NCBI GenBank assembly: GCA_903875215.1
Contig: CAIQVH010000027.1
Location: forward strand, 1-33,469
Source of the DNA: an uncultured Anaerolineae bacterium
GTDB taxonomy: Bacteria > Chloroflexota > Anaerolineae > Anaerolineales > Villigracilaceae
Length of the DNA stretch: 33,469 nucleotides
Direction of reading: 5' to 3'
The translations under genes and the position numbers were made by a program. The notes under the pieces were generated by a model. The model made no database searches and was not told the origin of the DNA. It saw only the letters and a program-made list of their open reading frames with translations. Positions within the stretch are counted from its first letter, which is position 1, and every line of letters begins with the position of its first letter. Below, one piece after another: positions 1-7,030 of the stretch.

Positions 1-54
1 ACGGCAGGGCCAAGTTTGACCTGCTCCGAAACCGCGTTTTGTATGTTGGGTCAT
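1..54 (-). CDS. Possible partial CDS running off the left edge
   Basis: A minus-strand ATG at 54-52 opens 18 codons without a stop up to the window edge, beginning MTQHTKRGFGAGQ. A purine-rich AAAGGGGG stretch lies about 7 nt upstream and could serve as ribosome binding site. A good sigma-70-type promoter (188-216) points at it, with a leader of about 125 nt. A second ATG at 127-125 in another frame (MKNGLSRNLRE...) is also open to the edge, so the true frame is undecided. Product not recognised. Confidence 0.3.
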   Translation of the reverse strand, partial: MTQHTKRGFGAGQTWPCR

Positions 55-187
55 AAAAAAGCCCCCTTTGTGAGGATGTTGAGGCCGGTGTCGTTTCACG
101 CAAATTGCGGGAGAGCCCATTTTTCATTGCAAAAAACACAAGCCAGCCCGACGAGATTAGATCAGCATTTTTAGAGTGCTGAAGTCC

Positions 188-216
188 ATTATACTTCCCA
201 GCAACTTCCAGTTCAA
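188..216 (-). promoter_or_regulatory. Sigma-70-like promoter directed leftward
   Basis: On the minus strand TTGAAC (216-211) is followed after exactly 17 nt by TATAAT (193-188), close to consensus. The predicted start near 181 falls on a perfect 6-bp dyad TCAGCA...TGCTGA (162-182), so the transcript would begin with a small 5' hairpin. It drives transcription out of the left edge, away from the toxin-antitoxin genes. Confidence 0.5.
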
Positions 217-367
217 TCCCCTGGTTTTCGTTCTGTCGCCGGCGATAAATAACCATGAATTCAGCCCAAGTATCGCAGCGCCGACGAGGTTGAGGGCCGC
301 TTCGTTATAAAATTAAGTACGACGATACAACCCAGGAGTACGTAGAATCCAAATATTTCCCGTTTTT

Positions 368-400
368 CCATAAATATGGTAAAATATAAATATAGGTGAA
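368..400 (+). promoter_or_regulatory. Putative vapBC promoter/operator and RBS
   Basis: The 30 nt before the antitoxin ATG are very AT-rich (TAAAAT at about 380-385). They contain a short dyad CCATA-AA-TATGG (368-379), the kind of element to which a ribbon-helix-helix antitoxin could bind for autoregulation. An AGGTGA ribosome binding site (394-399) lies at good spacing from ATG 403. No clear -35 box is seen, so the promoter call is tentative. Confidence 0.3.
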
Positions 401-402
401 TT

Positions 403-642
403 ATGAAAACAACGATCGAAATTCCCGAACCGCTCTTTCGACAGGCAAAAGCCAAGGCCGCCATGGATGGTCTCACCTTGCGCGATCTTTTCGTACGCGG
501 GCTGCAATTGGCGGTGCAAACCCCATCAACCACTCCTAAACATCGAGCAACTTTCCCCCTGATCCGCGCTGCTAAAAGTGCCCCACGCCTCACTGATGAA
601 GAAATCTACGCGGCTCTGAATACAGATGAAGGGCTCGTCTGA
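403..642 (+). CDS. vapB: VapB-type ribbon-helix-helix antitoxin
   Basis: A 79-residue protein with the usual antitoxin layout. The N-terminal strand MKTTIEIPEPLFRQAKAKA and the following two helices (to about residue 37) form a ribbon-helix-helix DNA-binding fold that dimerises. The tail (about residues 45-79, including LTDEEIYAALN) is hydrophilic and would wrap the toxin. Its TGA overlaps the ATG of the PIN-domain gene by one base (TGATG at 640-644), so the pair is translationally coupled. The protein is expected to neutralise the toxin and repress the shared promoter. The assignment rests on sequence style plus the neighbour; the exact subfamily is uncertain. Confidence 0.8.
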   Translation: MKTTIEIPEPLFRQAKAKAAMDGLTLRDLFVRGLQLAVQTPSTTPKHRATFPLIRAAKSAPRLTDEEIYAALNTDEGLV

Positions 643-1070
643 TGGCTACGCTTTGTGATGTCAATTGCTTGTTGGCTTTTTGTTATGATCGACATGTGCA
701 CCACCCCAACGCAATAACCTGGCTCGAATCCCAGGATGAATTATCTGTGATAATTTGTCGCATTACCCAGTTGAGCTTGCTTCGGCTACTGACGAATACA
801 AGCGTTATGGGCAAGGATGTATGCGACTTGAAACAGGCTTGGACTATTTATGATACCTTGATGGGAGATGAACGGTTTGGCTTTTCCACAGAACCCATGG
901 ATTTGGAGCAACACTTGCGCCGATATACTGTTGGCGGACGGATTTCTCCCAAATTGTGGCAGGATGCATATCTGGCCGCCTTTGCACGTGCTGCCAAATA
1001 CCATTTGGTCACTTTTGATGGAGGCTTTCAGCAATATGAAGGATTACGCTTAACCCTCCTCGGAGCGTAA
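642..1070 (+). CDS. vapC: VapC-type PIN-domain ribonuclease toxin
   Basis: A 142-residue PIN-domain protein, the normal length for VapC. These toxins are Mg-dependent endoribonucleases that cleave tRNA or rRNA and stop translation. The first acidic residue is Asp6 (LCDVNCLL), and the C-terminal acids are Asp108 (LWQDAYLAAFA) and Asp126 (LVTFDGGF). The middle acidic position, usually Glu, appears to be Gln43 in ITQLSLLRLLTN. It is coupled to the upstream antitoxin by a one-base overlap. The two genes and their flanks are visibly more AT-rich than the following operons, consistent with horizontal arrival. Confidence 0.85.
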   Translation: MATLCDVNCLLAFCYDRHVHHPNAITWLESQDELSVIICRITQLSLLRLLTNTSVMGKDVCDLKQAWTIYDTLMGDERFGFSTEPMDLEQHLRRYTVGGRISPKLWQDAYLAAFARAAKYHLVTFDGGFQQYEGLRLTLLGA

Positions 1071-1204
1071 TTGCTTTATAGTTGATTTTATTATAGCGGT
1101 GAAAATATTTGAAATGAGGGTAGCAGACCACTTACAGCGGGGAGAGTAAATCTGGATTATGGCTATAATTTTTGCAAACGGAACGAAGGTGCACGTATAG
1201 AAAA

Positions 1205-1256
1205 AAAATAATCAAAAAGAATCGGCTGCAAGATGCCGGTTCTTTTTGATTATTTT
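1205..1256. terminator. 22-bp stem-loop after vapC
   Basis: Positions 1205-1226 pair with 1235-1256 along 22 bp with a single G-U wobble (1222/1239), around an 8-nt loop. The base of the stem is A-rich on the left and T-rich on the right, so it can act as a factor-independent terminator in either direction. It lies 134 nt after the vapC stop. No gene is read between them. Confidence 0.6.
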
Positions 1257-1321
1257 AGCGGCCCCGACGGGGGGTGGAGACCTCAATTATTTACCCAATA
1301 GTAAAATATATTTCCAGCCGA

Positions 1322-1346
1322 AGTGGCCTTTTTAAGGCCGCTTTTT
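1322..1346 (+). terminator. Rho-independent terminator between convergent genes
   Basis: AGTGGCCTT (1322-1330) pairs with AAGGCCGCT (1334-1342) around TTT and is followed by a T run (1342-1346). It ends + strand transcription from vapBC and sits 3 nt beyond the stop of the minus-strand hydrolase, so it separates the two convergent units. Confidence 0.6.
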
Positions 1347-1349
1347 CAT

Positions 1350-2468
1350 TTACGTTTGGAAGGATCGAGGAAGGTTATTGAATTTATCAATCAGGGCTTT
1401 TTGGTATTCTTTGGGCCGTTCCCAATGGATCTCGTGTCCCGTATCAAACCAGATGATTTCTTTTTGGGGCGCAGTGATGGTTTCCATCAACGCCACTGCT
1501 CCGCCTGGGACGGTCAGCAAATCCCATTTGCCGAGCAGGAAAAAGACCGGGATTTTGAACCCCGTTCCTTCCTGGTAAAGATCCAGATCGTCGTTGCATT
1601 CCTGATAAGTCAGGTTGACGGAATGCGCTTTGTTTTTAAGCCAGGCCGCCGCATCCGTCAGGGTGTATTCAGTCGAAAAAAGTAATTCTTTCACCACCAA
1701 ATTAGCGATTTTGATGTATTTTGAATCTCCGCCCAGCACCTCGCTCCACTTGAAGCGCACCATACTCCCGGCAAAAGCCTCGTGACCAGGTTCAGCCTGA
1801 TGCAAAACCCCTTTGACTTTGGGAATGTTCTTGTAGGGGGGCGCGCCCAGCAGTTCCAATTCTTTGATGGCTTCCCGGTGGTTGGCCGCGCGTGCCACCT
1901 TCAGCGTTTCGGCATACGCCAGCACTTCACCGTCTCGCGACATTTGCCCCAACCCGGCAAAGGCCCGGTAATATTCGGGATGCCGCACCGCCAGGATATA
2001 ACCCAGCCCACTGCCCCAGGAGTGACCAACCAGGAAAATCTTTTCCTGCTGGAAGCGCTCGCGCAGGTAGCGGGTCACTTCCAGCCCGTCGGCGACGAAT
2101 TGCTCCTTGTGATAGGTCTCGTCTGGAACCGGTTCATTGCCCGAAAGCCCCGCCCCGCGCTGATCCCATTGCACGACGACAAAATACTTTTCGAGTTCTT
2201 TTTGGAAATTTCGTAAAATACCAATATGCGCCGACCCCGGCCCGCCATGCACGAACAGCAACACCGGGTTGCGCCGGTCCACGCCGCGAATCAGCAGCCA
2301 TTGTTTGACACCGTTAATCGGCAATGAAAACAATTCGGCGATGGCATATTCGCCCATTATCTTTGGTGTGTGGCGCGGGGCAAAGTAGCGGTAGGCCACG
2401 AAACCGCCTGCTGCGAGCAAAATAACGCCCAGCAGGAGAGCGAGAGAAACCAGAATTGTGTTCAGCAT
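1350..2468 (-). CDS. Alpha/beta hydrolase, S33 proline iminopeptidase-like
   Basis: A 372-residue alpha/beta hydrolase of peptidase family S33. A hydrophobic segment at residues 4-27 should anchor the enzyme in the membrane with the catalytic domain outside. The family oxyanion motif HGGPG is at 74-78, WDQRGAG at 101-107, and the nucleophile elbow GHSWGSG at 148-154 (Ser150). The likely triad partners are Asp316 (GKWDLL) and His345 (DTGHEIHWE). Such enzymes release N-terminal proline or act as esterases, and the substrate cannot be told from sequence. Its ATG follows AGGAG at good spacing, 8 nt after the MFS stop, so it is the last gene of the hyi operon. Confidence 0.85.
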   Translation of the reverse strand: MLNTILVSLALLLGVILLAAGGFVAYRYFAPRHTPKIMGEYAIAELFSLPINGVKQWLLIRGVDRRNPVLLFVHGGPGSAHIGILRNFQKELEKYFVVVQWDQRGAGLSGNEPVPDETYHKEQFVADGLEVTRYLRERFQQEKIFLVGHSWGSGLGYILAVRHPEYYRAFAGLGQMSRDGEVLAYAETLKVARAANHREAIKELELLGAPPYKNIPKVKGVLHQAEPGHEAFAGSMVRFKWSEVLGGDSKYIKIANLVVKELLFSTEYTLTDAAAWLKNKAHSVNLTYQECNDDLDLYQEGTGFKIPVFFLLGKWDLLTVPGGAVALMETITAPQKEIIWFDTGHEIHWERPKEYQKALIDKFNNLPRSFQT

Positions 2469-2476
2469 AAGAACTC

Positions 2477-3733
2477 CTAGCGCGCTTCGCCGCGCGTGAC
2501 CGGCAGCAGAGCCAGAAGCGCCAGAATTTGCGCTCCGGCCATCACCAGCCAGATGACATTGTAATTGCTGCCCGCTGCCTGGATGGCCCAGCCGCCCAAA
2601 ATTGGGCTGGCGACAAAGCCGAGCGTGCGCGCCACCTGCAAAATGGCACTATACGTGCCCAGTAACGCATCCGATGGGGCCGAATCGAGCATCATCGGCT
2701 CCTGTGTGACCATCACCAGCGCCCAACTCGCGCCGAGCAGCGCCATCAGCGGCCAAATCGTCAGCGTGGTGGCGAAAAAATAAACCAGCAGGGCCAGCGG
2801 CGCGAAAATCAAAATCCCGAGCATCTGCGTGGATTTGCGTTTGAGCCATTTTGTGGCGATGGCGCTGGCCGGGAAACTGAACAGGATAAAGGCCGCGCCG
2901 CCCGCCGCATAGACCAGCGACGAATTGGCGGCGGCCAGCCCCAGCACCGACACGCCGTAGGAACTGGTAAAAGCCTGCATCTGCCCGAAGGCAATGTAGG
3001 TAAAAAAGGTGTTGAAAATGAGCAGGAGGGTGCTGGTGAGATGCTCACGCGGCAGGGATTTCAGTTGCCCAAGCAACTGCCCCGGCGAGGGGCGGGAAGC
3101 CGACTCCCCGTCGGCCTGGATTGCCGGTTCCCGGACATAGACCGCCGCTGAAAGGATTGCGGCGCCCACCACGCCGCTGACCACCCAGAACGGCAACTCT
3201 GGGCGGATTCCGAACAGGGCGGCGGCAGCCAGCGCCCCGAGGATGCCGGCTGTCCCGCCCGCGACTCCGCTCAGGGCAGCGGCCAGGCCGCGATATTTGG
3301 AGGGCGTGATGTCGTAGAGAAGGACAGTGGCCGGGCCGCGCATAATCGCCAGGGCAAACAGGAAAATGCCCAGATTGAGCAGGAAAACTGTCAGCGTTGA
3401 CGAGTGCGCGAGGAACGGAATCAGGCACAGGGTCAGCAGGATGAACGGCGCCGGGAGGGTGTACCACGGTTTTCGTCGCCCGAAGCGGCTGCGGGTGGAG
3501 TCGCTCAAAATCCCCACAACGGGATTGACCACCAGCCCGATTAAATTGCCGAGGGTCAGAATCAAGCCCGTCGTCGCCGCGCTTAATCCAAAACCGGATA
3601 GATTACTGGAAAAGTTGGCATTGCCCGCCTGGAGCCAGAGCGGAACGTAGGTGTTGTACAACACCCAGACCAGTTCCGCGCTGGCCGGCACCAGGGCGGC
3701 GACGAGCATTTGCTTCCAGTTGGGCGCGTTCAT
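2477..3733 (-). CDS. MFS transporter (second of two paralogues)
   Basis: A 418-residue, about 12-helix major facilitator with the cytoplasmic loop 2-3 region typical of sugar:cation symporter-like members (SDSTRSRFGRRKPW, about residues 77-90). Its start, LVWVLYNTYVPLWLQAGN, matches the start of the other MFS protein of this operon (NIIWGVYNNYMPVFWQSGN), so the two are paralogues. Its ATG shares one base with the stop of hyi (TGATG at 3735-3731), giving translational coupling. Substrate unknown; a small sugar acid or carbohydrate would fit the neighbours. It is not a drug exporter by any motif I can see. Confidence 0.85.
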   Translation of the reverse strand: MNAPNWKQMLVAALVPASAELVWVLYNTYVPLWLQAGNANFSSNLSGFGLSAATTGLILTLGNLIGLVVNPVVGILSDSTRSRFGRRKPWYTLPAPFILLTLCLIPFLAHSSTLTVFLLNLGIFLFALAIMRGPATVLLYDITPSKYRGLAAALSGVAGGTAGILGALAAAALFGIRPELPFWVVSGVVGAAILSAAVYVREPAIQADGESASRPSPGQLLGQLKSLPREHLTSTLLLIFNTFFTYIAFGQMQAFTSSYGVSVLGLAAANSSLVYAAGGAAFILFSFPASAIATKWLKRKSTQMLGILIFAPLALLVYFFATTLTIWPLMALLGASWALVMVTQEPMMLDSAPSDALLGTYSAILQVARTLGFVASPILGGWAIQAAGSNYNVIWLVMAGAQILALLALLPVTRGEAR

Positions 3734-4539
3734 CAGAGAGTCAGGTCAGCCACAGAGCACGAACCCCGTTTTTCGATGGGCAGCCAGCCAAAGGAGCCGA
3801 GGGTATCTGGCGCGGGAATGTATTCCAGGCCAATGTAGCCAGTGTAATTCAGGGCTTCGAGTTGGCCGAGCAGGTACTTCCAGTTGATTTCGCCGGTGCC
3901 GGGCTGGTTGCGGGCGGGTGAATCGGCGATCTGGATGTGGCCGATGTGCGCGAAGTGGGTCTGGATGAGTTTGGTGAGATTGCCTTCGGTGCGCTGGGTG
4001 TGGTAAACATCGAATTGCAGTTTCAGGCGCGGATGGTTGAGGCGCGTGATGATTTCGAGGGCATCGGAGGTGCGCCCGAGAATGTAGCGGGTGTGCTCGA
4101 AGCGGTTGAGCGGTTCGAGGAAAAAGGTGATATTGGGGCTTTGTTCCAGCGCCCAGGCCAGGTTTTCGGCCAGGCAGTCGAACATTTCGGCGCGGGACAG
4201 GCCGGGGACTTCGTTGCCGGCCTGGACATTGATGCGGGAACAGCCGCCGAGCCGTTCGGCCAGTTCGATGGCAACCAGGATACGCTCGAGCCACCACTCG
4301 CGCCGGGCCGGGTCATTGGGGAAGCCGCGCTCGCCCGCCGGGACATCGCCCGAATCAACGTTGAAAAGCGCCACTTCCACGCCGGAAGCGGCGCGGGCGG
4401 CCACCAGCGCGTCGAGGTCAACGCCGATGGGCCACATAAATTCCACAGCGCGGAATCCGGCATCAGCGGCGGTTTGCAGGCGTTCAAGGAAAGGCTTTTC
4501 CTTGAACAGCATGGTGAGATTGGCAGACCATTTGAGCAT
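3733..4539 (-). CDS. hyi: Hydroxypyruvate isomerase-like TIM-barrel protein
   Basis: A 268-residue xylose-isomerase-like TIM barrel of the hydroxypyruvate isomerase family, which interconverts hydroxypyruvate and tartronate semialdehyde. The four metal and catalytic positions are in place: Glu142 (FLEPLN), Asp177 (FDVYH), Gln203 (HIQIAD) and Glu239 (GLEY). This spacing matches my memory of E. coli Hyi almost residue for residue. The gene lies between two MFS genes: 11 nt after the upstream one and overlapping the downstream one by one base. With the tartronate semialdehyde reductase upstream it forms the core of glyoxylate/hydroxypyruvate metabolism. Other members of the fold (sugar epimerases) are an alternative. 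Confidence 0.85.
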   Translation of the reverse strand: MLKWSANLTMLFKEKPFLERLQTAADAGFRAVEFMWPIGVDLDALVAARAASGVEVALFNVDSGDVPAGERGFPNDPARREWWLERILVAIELAERLGGCSRINVQAGNEVPGLSRAEMFDCLAENLAWALEQSPNITFFLEPLNRFEHTRYILGRTSDALEIITRLNHPRLKLQFDVYHTQRTEGNLTKLIQTHFAHIGHIQIADSPARNQPGTGEINWKYLLGQLEALNYTGYIGLEYIPAPDTLGSFGWLPIEKRGSCSVADLTL

Positions 4540-4550
4540 AAGGTTCTCGC

Positions 4551-5903
4551 TTACCAGTTGGCTTCCTCAGCAGTGGCGGCTTTGGCTTCGCCAACTTCCT
4601 TGCCTAGCGTTGAAACCAGGAGGAAGCCGAGGGTTGGAAAAATCGCCATGCCAATCCACAAAATGCTGAAATCGTTGTTCAGGCTCTGGATGACAGCGCC
4701 CCAGAACGGCACCGCCAGGATGGAGGCCAGGGTCACCATCGAACTGCCAATCCCCAGGACAACGCCCATGATCTTTTTCAGGGTAGCCACATCGGCAATC
4801 ATCGGCTGGATCATCACATCTGTGGTGCTGTTGGCAGCCCCGGCGATAACCAGGACGAAGTACATCAGGGTCAGGCTGTGCAGGAAATATTGGGTCAGGC
4901 CAGCGACGATGAAAGCCACGCAAGCGATTTTCAGCATCGTTTTGCGCCCGATTTTGGCGGAGATGTACCCGGCGGGGATGGCCATAAACAAATATCCCAG
5001 GAAGTAGATCGCGATCAACATCCCGGCCTTGGATTCATCCAGCCCGAGGTTGTTGACCACATAGGAGGATGCGAAGGTTTCCAGGCCGGCCACACCGAAC
5101 CAGATCAGGAACTTGGTAAAGGCAATCGTAAAGATGTTCTTTTTCTGCTCGCCCGACAGCAAATTCCAACCGGATGCAATTCCCTTGAGACCGGCGGCTT
5201 CTACATTTTCATCCGCGGCAAGCGTTGCCCCGGCTGGTTCCACGATGAAAAACTGGTAAAGAATCACGCACAGGAGCAGGAAACCCGCGCCAATCCAGAA
5301 CGGAAAGCCCGGATGAATCTTGTAAAACAGGTTGCTCATGGTGAAGGTCAGCACAAAACCCAGGCCGCCGAACACCGCGCCGTAACTGTACACTTGCGTT
5401 CGTATGGCCGAGGGGATAATCGAATAGCGCAGGCCGCTCTCGGCGTTGAGCGCCACGGACCAACTCAAAATCATCAGGAAGGCAAACCCGACGGTTAGCA
5501 CGAAAGGCAGCATCAGGGAGTTGAATTGGCCGCTTTTGTCGGCGGGGATGCTCAAAAATCCCAAGGGCAGCAGCGCATAAAAGGTCGCGGTGAGCAGGCC
5601 AAAGAGAACCACCAACGGTTTGCGGCTCCTGGCCCGGTCGCTGATGGCGCCAAAGACCGGCCCCAGGATGGCATTGGATAGATTGTCGATAGACATAATC
5701 AGCCCGGTGACGAATGCGCCCATCCCAAAGCCAACCGCTGTGGAAGCGCCCAGCACGTTATAGTTAGGGTTGCCCGACTGCCAGAAAACCGGCATGTAGT
5801 TGTTGTACACCCCCCAGATGATATTCCAGGCGGCTCCCCATAAGCCAAAGATAATCACATACTTCCAGTTCATTTTGATTTTTGGTGCAGTTTGCTTGGC
5901 CAT
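4551..5903 (-). CDS. MFS transporter (first of two paralogues)
   Basis: A 450-residue, 12-helix major facilitator resembling the GPH/SLC45-like sugar symporters. The loop 2-3 signature AISDRARSRKPLVV and the N-terminal NIIWGVYNNYMPVFW motif are clear. The start has a good ribosome binding site (AAAGGATAAG before ATG 5903). It is the first of a tight run MFS-hyi-MFS-hydrolase with gaps of 11, -1 and 8 nt. As the permease upstream of hyi it probably imports the substrate or product of that pathway, but its specificity cannot be read from sequence. Confidence 0.85.
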   Translation of the reverse strand: MAKQTAPKIKMNWKYVIIFGLWGAAWNIIWGVYNNYMPVFWQSGNPNYNVLGASTAVGFGMGAFVTGLIMSIDNLSNAILGPVFGAISDRARSRKPLVVLFGLLTATFYALLPLGFLSIPADKSGQFNSLMLPFVLTVGFAFLMILSWSVALNAESGLRYSIIPSAIRTQVYSYGAVFGGLGFVLTFTMSNLFYKIHPGFPFWIGAGFLLLCVILYQFFIVEPAGATLAADENVEAAGLKGIASGWNLLSGEQKKNIFTIAFTKFLIWFGVAGLETFASSYVVNNLGLDESKAGMLIAIYFLGYLFMAIPAGYISAKIGRKTMLKIACVAFIVAGLTQYFLHSLTLMYFVLVIAGAANSTTDVMIQPMIADVATLKKIMGVVLGIGSSMVTLASILAVPFWGAVIQSLNNDFSILWIGMAIFPTLGFLLVSTLGKEVGEAKAATAEEANW

Positions 5904-6018
5904 TTTTACTTATCCTTTTATTTGGAATGAAATATGGATACTGCCAGCGGAATATCTCTCCGCACATGCCCTTATTTCTACGCTTTAGCAGCGCTGCGCG
6001 CGGGACTTCAACCTGCTT
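5904..6018. other. Gap between garR and the MFS operon
   Basis: This is the only wide gap in the 5' half without a clear member of the three repeat families. It holds a GC-rich patch right after the garR stop (5985-6012) with a perfect GCAGCGCTGC palindrome (5988-5997), then AT-richer sequence that may hold the operon promoter. No convincing -10/-35 pair was found. Confidence 0.4.
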
Positions 6019-6924
6019 CTAACCATCGATACGAGTCCTGGCTTCGTGCTTTGCCAGCCGCTCCAGCACCGTAATCAGCCCGGTGTGGTCGAGGTCGCCA
6101 CCGCCTGAGTCAAGCAGTTCGGCAAACAATTGGTGGACGGTGGTCGTCACCGGCAGTTCCACGCCATAATCCGCGCCGGTTCTCAGGATGATGTTCAAAT
6201 CTTTGAAGTGGAAGCGGCTCTTGAACCCCGGCTGGAAATCACCCCGGACGACTTTCGGCCCGCGCACATCCATCACCCGGTTCTGGGCATAGCCACCGCC
6301 CAGCACTTGCAGGATGATGGCCGGGTCCACCCCGGCTTTGGCCCCCAGAACCAGCGCTTCGCACATCCCGGCAATGTTCAACGCCACCTGCACCTGGTTG
6401 CAGGCCTTGACGATTTGTCCCGCCCCATTTGCCCCGCAGAGCGTGATGGTTTTTCCCATCGCCTGGAAAATGGGCAGCACTTCATCGAGAACTGCCTGTT
6501 CGCCGCCCACCATGATGGACAGGGCGGCATTTTGCGCCCCCACCTGCCCGCCGCTGACCGGGGCATCGAGACAGCGCATCCCTTTTTCGCCCAGCGCGCG
6601 CGCCACCTTGACGGCGCTGGCCGGGGCGATGCTGCTCATGTCGATGTGGATCTTCCCCGCTGCCGCGCCTTCGATAATGCCATCTTCGCCCAGCGCCACG
6701 GCTTCCACGTCCGGCGAATCGGGCAGCATGGTGATGATGACATCGCTCTGCGCTGTAACTTCTTTCGGGGAACTGGCTTTTTTCGCACCCAGGGCGATGA
6801 GTTCATCGACTGGAACCGGGTTTTTATCCAGGACAACCAGGCTGTACCCGGCCTTGAGCAGGTGCCCGGCCATCGGGCGTCCCATGATGCCCAGGCCGAT
6901 AAATCCGATGATGGGGTTGGTCAT
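6019..6924 (-). CDS. garR: 2-hydroxy-3-oxopropionate (tartronate semialdehyde) reductase
   Basis: A 301-residue beta-hydroxyacid dehydrogenase that reduces tartronate semialdehyde to D-glycerate. The Rossmann motif IGFIGLGIMGRPMAG is at 6-20, the substrate-binding motif DAPVSGGQVGA at 120-130, and the catalytic Lys173 lies in GAGQIVKACNQ. The stretch ITMLPDSPDVEAVALGE is very close to E. coli GarR/GlxR as I remember it. Asp33 at the end of the second strand suggests NADH preference. Strong RBS (AAAAGGAG) before ATG 6924. It follows the TPP enzyme and precedes the MFS-hyi block. Other 3-hydroxyacid dehydrogenases share the fold, but the motif match favours this reaction. Confidence 0.88.
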   Translation of the reverse strand: MTNPIIGFIGLGIMGRPMAGHLLKAGYSLVVLDKNPVPVDELIALGAKKASSPKEVTAQSDVIITMLPDSPDVEAVALGEDGIIEGAAAGKIHIDMSSIAPASAVKVARALGEKGMRCLDAPVSGGQVGAQNAALSIMVGGEQAVLDEVLPIFQAMGKTITLCGANGAGQIVKACNQVQVALNIAGMCEALVLGAKAGVDPAIILQVLGGGYAQNRVMDVRGPKVVRGDFQPGFKSRFHFKDLNIILRTGADYGVELPVTTTVHQLFAELLDSGGGDLDHTGLITVLERLAKHEARTRIDG

Positions 6925-6946
6925 AGTTTTTCTCCTTTTGTGCGCG

Positions 6947-7023
6947 CCCTCATCCCCGGCCCTTCCCCCGCAGGGGGAAGGGGGAAAGTCCCCTCTCCCT
7001 TCGGGAGAGGGTTAGGGTGAGGG
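6947..7023. repeat. Class A GC-rich cruciform repeat, copy 1
   Basis: A 77-bp element with outer arms CCCTCA...TGAGGG enclosing two hairpins, CCCTTCCCCC-gca-GGGGGAAGGG and CCCTCTCCC-tt-GGGAGAGGG-like. It begins 7 nt after the stop of the TPP enzyme gene in transcription order and ends 22 nt before the garR start. Confidence 0.85.
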
Positions 7024-7030
7024 ATTGTCT

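Larger units (their letters stand above)
1..402. other. AT-rich left flank without a complete gene
   Basis: Apart from the leftward promoter, its 5' hairpin and the possible partial gene at the edge, nothing coding is convincing here. Open frames on the minus strand at 261-593 overlap the vapB promoter and gene in another frame and have no family resemblance. No tRNA, insertion sequence or terminator was recognised. Confidence 0.5.
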
